A stretch of 37,167 bases of DNA from Chara braunii (Eukaryota; Streptophyta; Charophyceae; Charales; Characeae): the NCBI GenBank assembly GCA_003427395.1, contig BFEA01000053.1:133530-170696 (forward strand), in the 5' to 3' direction. The translations under genes were made by a program, and so were the position numbers. This document shows, in pieces, positions 30,492-37,167 of this stretch. The stretch's first letter is position 1, and each line of letters starts with the position of its first letter. The notes beneath the pieces were generated by a model. It saw only the letters and a program-made list of their open reading frames with translations. It searched no databases and was not told the DNA's origin.

Positions 30492-30665
30492 GGAAAAGGA
30501 ATGGCCCTAACCAGGGTATTCAAATATCAGATTTGGAAAAGGAATGACCATAACCAGGCTATTTAGGGATGAGATTTGGAAAAGGAATGACCCTAACCAG
30601 GCTGTTCAAGGATGAGATTGGAAAAGAAGAACGACCCTAACCAGGTTGTTCGGAGATGACCCCTA
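30492..30665. repeat. 43-bp tandem repeat, four copies
   Basis: Units starting GGAAAAGGAATG.CC.TAACCAGG begin at 30492, 30535, 30578 and 30620. The last copy has small insertions. No ORF is preserved. Confidence 0.85.
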
Positions 30666-30752
30666 ACAAGGGTTGCCTCTTTGGAAATGGGCATTGGGGT
30701 CCCTTTGCATGACTGTCTGTGGATTGACTGTCTTATGAATGAGTAAGAAAAG

Positions 30753-31449
30753 GGTCGTCGGGTCGGCCATTGAAATGGACATATTGAAAAAGGGTCATCG
30801 GGTCGGCCATTGAAATGAACATATTGAGAAATGGTCGTCGGATCGGTTATTGAAATGGGCATATTGAGAAAGGGTCGTCGGGTCGGTTATTGAAATGGAC
30901 ACATTGAGAAAGGGTCGTCGGGCCGGCCATTGAAATGGACATATTGAGAAGAAGGTCGTCGGGTCGACCATTGAGAAAAGGAAGTTGGGAAAGAGACCGT
31001 CAGGACGGTCATTGAAGCGGAGCACTTGAGAAAAGGGCCGTCGGCTCGGCCATCGAAATAAAGAGATTGAGAAAAGGAAGTTGGGAAAGAGACCGTCGGG
31101 ACAGTCATTGAAGCGGAGGACTTGACAAAGGGATCGTCGGCTCGGCCATCGAAATAAAGAGATTGAGAAAAAGAAGTTGGGAAAGAGACCGTCGGGACGG
31201 TCATTGAAACAAGATGAGTTGAGAAGGAAGGTTGTCGGACCAGCCATGAGAAAAGGAAAGCGGCAGATGGATCAGCCATGAGAAGAGAAGGCCGCCTTTG
31301 ATTGAAAAAAGGCTGTTGGATCAACCATGAGAATCAGCCTTGTGAAAGACTTAGAAAGAGCTTGGAATTGGATGTTTGCTTGAGAATTGAAAATTGCATT
31401 GCATACATAAGGGACCCTAAGCTAAAGATGAAAGGTCGTCGGACCGACC
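30753..31449. repeat. minisatellite with a 16-nt inverted repeat in each unit
   Basis: About 12 units of 40-48 bp between 30753 and 31250 plus outliers at 31311 and 31434. The last part forms a 96-bp higher-order repeat (GAAGTTGGGAAAGAGACC at 30981, 31077 and 31173). Each unit carries a 16-base core such as GACCGTCGGGACGGTC (31187), GGCCGTCGGCTCGGCC (31036) or GGTCGTCGGACCGACC (31434), able to pair over 5-7 bp. Long minus-strand frames (up to 150 codons) run through it only because the units lack stops. Confidence 0.85.
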
Positions 31450-32407
31450 ATGGAAATAGCAAGAGATTGAGCCTTCCAACCTTTTCAAGTCTCAGGGCCC
31501 GATATGAGGGGGAAAGCGGTGCTCGCACCACGACCCCAGGACCACTTTCCTTTAAGGAAATGTCCAAGTGCGACCTATTCCTCATTAGCAGGATAACAGG
31601 TTAAAGGATCAAGGTATCAATGTAATATTGCACATCCGGAACCAGCTCCGGCAATGAGCTCTAGCTGGAGGGTTCGAATTGCGCCTCATGTCGAGTTCCT
31701 AAAAGTCTAGGGCGCCAAGATGGACCGAACAGTTGCTCTTCTAAGTCTTTATGACCCTCTCCAACCACACGCCACGCTATTGAGGGGCAGCCTGGCCGTA
31801 TGGGAAAGGACCTAGGCCACTTGCGCTAAGTTGAGGGGCACGTCCATGGGGAAGGTCCGGCGACGTACCGGGTGGAGCCGCAACCACCACGGGGCATTGA
31901 CACGGTGACACCGCCCCGCCGGAGCATTACAACCGTTCTGGGACTAACCGCGAGGTCTTCGTAACTGCACTCGCAGACTAAAAGAGAGCCCCAACTCTCT
32001 TGAAATGGGAGAGGCCGGATCCACAAAAAATTACCACTTGGGAGGGACCAGTCGCGACGGGGCCACTTTTGGGCACGATGGGATCCTGGGAGGTGGGGAC
32101 TAGACCTGCCTTACGGATGCGAGGAGGCACCTCAATGTTGATGCCCTTCTCCGAGCTAGTGGCCGCCTGACTAGGGTAAGGGGTGAGGTGAGTTATCAGC
32201 AGGGGAATGACTTATCACCCTTCCTTTCAGGGGCTGATGGGCCGGCACCCGCTTACTCAGTTGGCAGGCAAGGTCTGTGTGTCTCCAAGTGAGAACAAGA
32301 GACGCGATGGGGACATCGCGATTGAGTGGGGGGAAGGTGTGCCATCTACCTAAAGACAAAGCGTGTAAATGAAATGAAAACCAAGGATAAACGGACAAGA
32401 AAACGCC
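31450..32407. other. no recognisable gene
   Basis: Includes a B-box-like GGGTTCGAATTG at about 31672 without a matching A box or tRNA fold. GC-rich stretches at 31820-32130 hold only short frames. Nothing supportable. Confidence 0.45.
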
Positions 32408-32600
32408 TTGAAATGGTTGAGCTAGGCCAAACGAGCGCCTGGTAAGATAATTGTGGAAATGATTTTGGAAATGGTTTGTCTTTGGAAATGGTTGAGCTGG
32501 GCCAAAGGAGAGTCTGGCAAGATGATTATGAAAATTGCTTTGAAAATGGTTGAGTTGGGTCTCAAAGAAAATCAAATGGTTTTGAAAATGGTTTGTCTTT
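32408..32600. repeat. degenerate repeats around GAAATGGTTGAG
   Basis: TTGRAAATGGTTGAGCTRGGCC recurs near 32408, 32482 and, more diverged, 32540, with GGTTTGTCTTTG following twice. The spacing is irregular (about 75 and 58 bp). Non-coding. Confidence 0.6.
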
Positions 32601-32636
32601 GATTTTTGCAGAGAAAATCAAAGAAAATCAAGGCCC

Positions 32637-33030
32637 CATGCAACCGAAAAATAACGGATTATGTAAGAGAGGAGGAACACATGTTTTAGATACATCCCGA
32701 GCCAAAACCAAGTCCGGATGCATCCGAGAATTGACCCTTTTCTTTTCTTTCAAGTGGGGGCTAGTTGTGGGGCATTGGGGTTAGGAAATTGACCCCTATT
32801 GCAGTCCGAGCAGCAATGGACTGCATAAGGGATAGGAGATGCATGTTCTAGAAATATTCAGAACCAATATTGAGTCCGGATGCACTTGGGAGTCTAGCGC
32901 TTCATTTCCCCGTAGTATGGGGCAAGGTGTAGGGTTGTGGAACTAGGGAAAGAAGCATGGATGCGGTCCGAGAAATAACGGACTGCATAGGAACGCCTAG
33001 ACTAAGGGAAAATGAGTCACGGCAAGCACG
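32637..33030. repeat. degenerate tandem repeat, about 162-bp period
   Basis: Three related segments start near 32637, 32799 and 32960, each with (AG)TCCGAG.A..AA.GGA(C/T)T.(C/T).TAAG. The first two also share GAGTCCGGATGCA-like sequence (AGTCCGGATGCAT at about 32710, AGTCCGGATGCAC at about 32873). Divergence is high, so this is an old array. Confidence 0.5.
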
Positions 33031-35070
33031 GAGGGCTAGAAAAAAATGATTTCGGCATAGGGCAAGTGGAGACGGTAAACGGTGGCCGCAAGATGAGATC
33101 TTGCAGCCAAGAAAAATTTGGCACATGAGAAACACCTAAGAGAGGAGTATTGGAACTCCCAACGGCGAGGGGGTCCCAACAATAAAAATGGGACGCCGTC
33201 GGGGATGCTGTCGGGGATCGAGTGGGCCCAAATAATAAAAATTGAAAATGGGACATGCGCCGGCGGGACTGCCGGCGGAACAAGAAAACGGAACTGGTAC
33301 AAGGGAAGTGGCGGGGACTTGGGTTGTCCCGAGGAAGCCGTGAGCCAAGTGCAAAAAAATAAAAATAATGATGCGAGCGGACGGCACCGTCAAGATCGGG
33401 GATCTAGACGGTAGAAAATATTGGCACCACTAGTGTGACCACTAGCGGGGGCAGTAGGGAGAGTCACGGGAGAGAAGGGAGTGAAATAATGGTGGTAGGA
33501 GGGCTGCCCAACAGTCCGAGATATCTCCAACCAGCTAGGCTTGTGAAAATAGAGCCTCAAGGGGCTCCACATGAGAAAATGGATGTCCGGAGAAAATCGG
33601 GGCAAGGGGGCTCAAAATCAGAGATAACAGGAACGAAATGAAGCCCTCTAGGAGCATGGGGGTGTCATTACTGCAATCCATGATATACCGGCCTAGTAGC
33701 TGCTGAGAATCTAGCTTTGAATGGGGTAACAGAGGCTAGAAAGGAGGGTGCACAGCTGTTTGACACTTGTCACAGCTGAAATAAAGGAAAAGGGGAGAAA
33801 AAAGGAAGAAAATGGAGGGGGAATGAAACAAAAGGGGAAAAAAAAGTGGAGGGAAACATGACGGCCTATTGGGACTGCTGCAGTAGGAATTGGCAGGTCC
33901 CTACGATGACCTCATCCCTCCTAGATTCAAGGAGGGCAGTCCGGATTGCAGAGATATGGCCCCACAAAATCTGAATTAAAAGAGAGAAAATAAGGGAAAA
34001 TGCAGAAGTGAGTTGGCCGGTTTTCTTTTGGACCATAGATCTGAGATCAGATCTCATGGTGGAGAGGAACTAGCCGTTTTTTGTGGGCCAGCACAAAACG
34101 GCTAACTCCAGAATGAGGTGGCATCCTAAAATGGAAAGAGACAAAAGAGAGAAGAGGACAAAACTGTGCATTTGGCCCAAAAAGGGAGTCAAATGCATCA
34201 GAAATTGAGAATGTGGACTTTGGGGCCAAAAATTGAGGGAAGGGCTACCATGGGGTAGTCCGGAATATTGTGGACCTTGGATCTCAGCCAAATCCAAGGC
34301 TGAAGATGTACCGCCACTTGGAAAAATGCAACGGCCTACTAAAAAAGAGGCCAAGGTCAGAAAAATCAAGGAAATGGGTCTCTATGCCCTTGTTTTTCAA
34401 GTAAGGCTGCCCCTTGGGCATGAGAAACCTATGAAACAACATTTTTGAAATTGACAAGAGGTCAAGGGAGACCAAGGGGTAATCCGAGAAGGTACCAGCC
34501 ACCCGGACTGCATGTACCTGGCCAAAATGAGGCCCAGGTACCTCCGGAGAGGCCTAGTGCCGAAATCTTGCCTTGGGGGTACCTCGGTCCACCTAGAGGC
34601 ACATGGGGAGGCTCATGGGCTGGGCGGTGCACCAGTTTCAGCCTACATAAGCTGAGGATTCGGTCCGCCACTCTCACATTTGCATAAGGAGAGCCCATGT
34701 TGCCCAAGTGAGCCCGTGAGAGAACTCTACTCACTTGGAAGTGAGAGGAGGGGAACCGCTGCTAGTTTGGAGCATGGTGATGGTGGAAGGCTAGAGGAGG
34801 AGGCCCTAGTGGCTGGTAGAAGTGCGGGAGGTAGTCCGCCATAGCCCCCAGGCTGTGAGAGAGAAGGGGAGGCTGGAAGGAGTCCCATTAGCCCTCCTAG
34901 AGGGAAGGACTCCATAGCCAAAGCAAAAGAGGTCTGGCATAGCTTAAGGAGAGGGTGATAGAGGAGGAGGATATGCGTTTGAGGAGGGTGGAAGCCATAG
35001 CCAGGAAGTGAGCATCAAGATTGAGACTCCACATGCAAGCCACCAATAGAGGTGAGTGGAAGGAAGAAGC
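33031..35070. other. no recognisable gene; small duplications and a palindrome
   Basis: A degenerate duplication of about 60 bp at 33165-33290 (CAACAATAAAAATGGGAC versus AATAATAAAAATTGAAAATGGGAC). A near-palindrome, AGATCTGAGATCAGATCT, lies at 34037-34054. A purine-rich A/G stretch spans 33780-33860. Frames up to 99 codons lack motifs. The sequence resembles non-coding retroelement or intergenic DNA. Confidence 0.45.
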
Positions 35071-35302
35071 TTCCTCTTCTTCTTCTTCTTCTTCTTCTTC
35101 TTCTTCTTTTTCTTCTTCTTCTTCTTCCTCTTCTTCATCTTATTATCCTCCTTCTTCTTCTTCTTCTTCTTCTTCTTCCTCGTCTTCTTCTTCTTTTCCT
35201 TCTTCCTCCTCCTCTCTCTCATTCTTCTTCTTTTTTTTCTTCCTCTTTTTCTTCTTCTCCTTCTTCTTTCCCCTTCCCCTCCTCTTTGATCTCCTCCATC
35301 TC
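35071..35302. repeat. (TTC)n-rich pyrimidine tract
   Basis: Imperfect TTC/TCC repeats over about 230 bases. Apparent poly-Ser, poly-Leu or poly-Phe frames are translation artefacts. It abuts the first unit of the 91-bp satellite. Confidence 0.95.
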
Positions 35303-37167
35303 TTGATTTTCACCTATTTGGTAGTATGTAGAGTTGCGATGCAACCGTCGATGCTCCGCTGCACTTCCTTTGTGTTTTGGTCTGTCCATTCTCTTGTTTT
35401 ACTCTCATTTGGTAGTAGGTAGAGTTACGATTCACCCATGGATGCTTCGCTGCTCTTCCCTTGTATTTTGGCCTGTCCATTCTCTTGTTTTGCTCTCATT
35501 TGGTAGTAGGTAGAGTTGCGATTCACCCATGGATGTTCCGCTGCCCTCCCCTTGTGTTTCGGTCTGTCCACTCTCTTGTTTTACTCTCATTTGGTAGTAG
35601 GTAGAGTTGCGATTCACCCATGGATCCTCCGCTGCTCTTCCCTTGTGTTTTAGCATGTCCATTATCTTTTTTTGCTCTCATTTGGTAGTAGGTAGAGTTG
35701 CGATTCACCCATGGATGTTCCGCTGCCCTCCCCTTGTGTTTCGGCTTGTCCACTCTCTTGTTTTACTCCCATTTGGTAGTAGGTAGAGTTGCAATTCACC
35801 CATGGATGCTCCGTTACTCTTCCCTTGTGTTTTGGTCTGTTCACTCTCTTGTTTTACTCTCATTCGGTAGTAGTTAGAGTTGCGATTCACCCATGGATAC
35901 TCCGATGCACTTCCTTTGTGTTTTGGTCTGTCCATTCTCTCAGTTTGCTCTCATTTGGTGGTAGTTTGAGTTGCGATTCACCCTTGGATGTCCCGTTGCA
36001 CTTCCTTTGTGTTTTGGTCTGCCCATTCTCTTTGTTCGCTCTCATTTGGTGGTAGTTTGAGTTGCGATTCACCCTTGGAGGTCCCGCTACACTTCCTTTG
36101 TGTTTTGGCCTGTCCATTCTCTAAGTTTGCTCTCATTTGGTGGTAGTATGAGTTGCGATTCACCCTTGGATGTTCCGCTGCACTTCCTTTGTGTTTTGGC
36201 CTGTCAATTCTTTCAGTTTGCTATCATGTGGTAGTAGGTAGAGTTGCGATTCTCCCATGGATATTTCGCTGCCCTCCCGTGTGTTTCGGTCTGTCCACTC
36301 TCTTGTTTTGTTCTCATTTGGTAGTAGGTAGAGTTGCGATTCGCCCATGGATGCTTCGCTGCTCTTCCCATGTGTTTTGGCATGTCCACTCTCTTGTTTT
36401 ACTCTCATTTAGTAGTAGGTAGAGTTGTGATCCACCCATGGATGCTCCAATATACTTCCTTTGTGTTTTGGCCTGTCCATTCTCTCAGTTTGCTCTCATT
36501 TGGTGGTAGTTTGAGTTGCCATTCACCCTTCGATGTCCCGCTGCACTTTCTTTGTGTTTTGGCCAGTCTATTCTCTAAGTTTGCTCTCATTTCGTGGTAG
36601 TTTGAGTTGCGATTCACCCTTGGATGTTCTGCTACACTTCCTTTGTGTTTTGGCCTGTCTATTCTCTCAGTTTGCTCTCATTTGGTGGTAGTTTGAGTTA
36701 GTCTGACTTGCAATTCACCCTTGGATGTCCCGCTGCACTTCCTTTGTGTTTTGGCCTGTCCATTCTCTCAGTTTGCCTCTCATTTGGTGGTAGTTTGAGT
36801 TGCGATTCACCTTTGGATGTCCCGCTGCACTTCCTTTGTGTTTTGGTCCGTCCATTCTCTCAGTTTGCTCTCATTTGGTGGTAGTTTGATTTGCGATTCA
36901 CCCTTGGATGTCCGCTGCACTTCCTTTGTGTTTTGGCCTGTCCATTCTCTAATTTTGCTCGCAATTGGTAGTAGTTTGAGTTGCGATTCACCCTTGGATG
37001 TTCCGCTGCACTTCCTTTGTGTTTTGCCCTGTCCATTCTCTCAGGTTGCTCTCATTTGGTAGTAGTTTGTATTCCGATTCTTCCTTGAGTGTTGTGTTGT
37101 TCCCCCCTTGTGATTTGGATTGTTCGCACATGTGCTTTTCACTCATGTAGTAGGTAGTAGTGCTCCG
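35298..37167. repeat. 91-bp satellite array, about 20 copies, two subfamilies
   Basis: The anchor GATTCACCC recurs at 91-base steps: 35430, 35521, 35612, 35703, 35794, 35885, 35976, 36067, 36158, 36249, then 36339, 36430, 36521, 36612, 36713 (10-bp insertion), 36805, 36896, 36986 and 37077. Type A units read GGTAGTAGGTAGAG with CACCCATGGATG; type B units read GGTGGTAGTTTGAG with CACCCTTGGATGTCC. Because 91 is one more than a multiple of three, staggered minus-strand frames of about 76 codons recur every 91 bases; they are not genes. The array continues beyond the window. Confidence 0.95.

Noticed and set aside
30795-31324. Minus-strand 145- and 150-codon frames with repeated peptides
   Set aside because: They arise from stop-free minisatellite units of changing length; no start context or conserved frame.
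31640-31700. tRNA-like B box GGGTTCGAATTG
   Set aside because: No A box at tRNA spacing, no 5-bp T stem and no acceptor stem. Not a tRNA, and no A tail or duplications to support a SINE.
35052-35422. Poly-Ser, poly-Leu and poly-Phe frames
   Set aside because: Translation of the (TTC)n pyrimidine tract in three frames.
35298-37167. CRISPR-like regular repeats
   Set aside because: Units are contiguous 91-bp satellite copies without unique spacers, in a eukaryotic context. The same applies to the 43-bp and 40-48-bp arrays.

Overview
This looks like nuclear DNA from a large, repeat-rich plant or algal genome. It has long AT, TC and TTC simple repeats, satellites, a tRNA-derived SINE, foldback elements, decayed Ty3/gypsy polyproteins, one scaffold gap (810 N) and two isolated N. 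No bacterial gene organisation is present, and I recognise no intact host gene. The wording of both polyproteins, including a Glu-rich tail downstream of one integrase, reminds me of retroelement proteins from the charophyte alga Chara. That is recall and inference, not a database result.

Layout. Positions 1-4.7 kb form a nest of short elements: a duplicated repeat (copies A and B), a SINE with target-site duplications inside copy A and an unfilled site in copy B, a foldback element, a 167-bp MITE-like element, and an inverted-repeat-bounded segment of about 3 kb that holds an acidic, Asn-rich, once-interrupted reading frame. Positions 4.7-7.7 kb hold nothing I recognise. Positions 12.6-7.8 kb (minus strand) carry a 5'-truncated Ty3/gypsy element: reverse transcriptase and RNase H, then a second ORF with a PHD-type zinc finger ahead of the integrase, then a long degenerate third ORF with an acidic tail. 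Positions 12.6-17.8 kb hold hairpin-bearing repeats, a (TC)n tract and the gap.

Positions 17.8-29.7 kb (plus strand) hold a second, different, decayed Ty3/gypsy element: Gag with a CCHC knuckle, protease, reverse transcriptase, RNase H, integrase and an acidic downstream ORF. It is preceded by four tandem, diverged copies of one gene (C1-C4) for a protein of about 240-270 residues that I cannot assign to a family. Several of these ORFs, and gag and the downstream ORF, are preceded by splice-acceptor-like sequences. This is the best candidate for an undescribed system: a giant retroelement with a tandemly amplified accessory gene, or a host gene cluster abutting a retroelement.

Positions 30.5-37.2 kb are tandem repeats: a 43-bp array, a minisatellite whose units each hold a 16-nt inverted repeat with compensatory changes, degenerate 162-bp repeats, a pyrimidine tract, and a 91-bp satellite of two subfamilies in blocks that runs off the window end. 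Most coding regions are interrupted by stops and frameshifts and are called pseudogenes.
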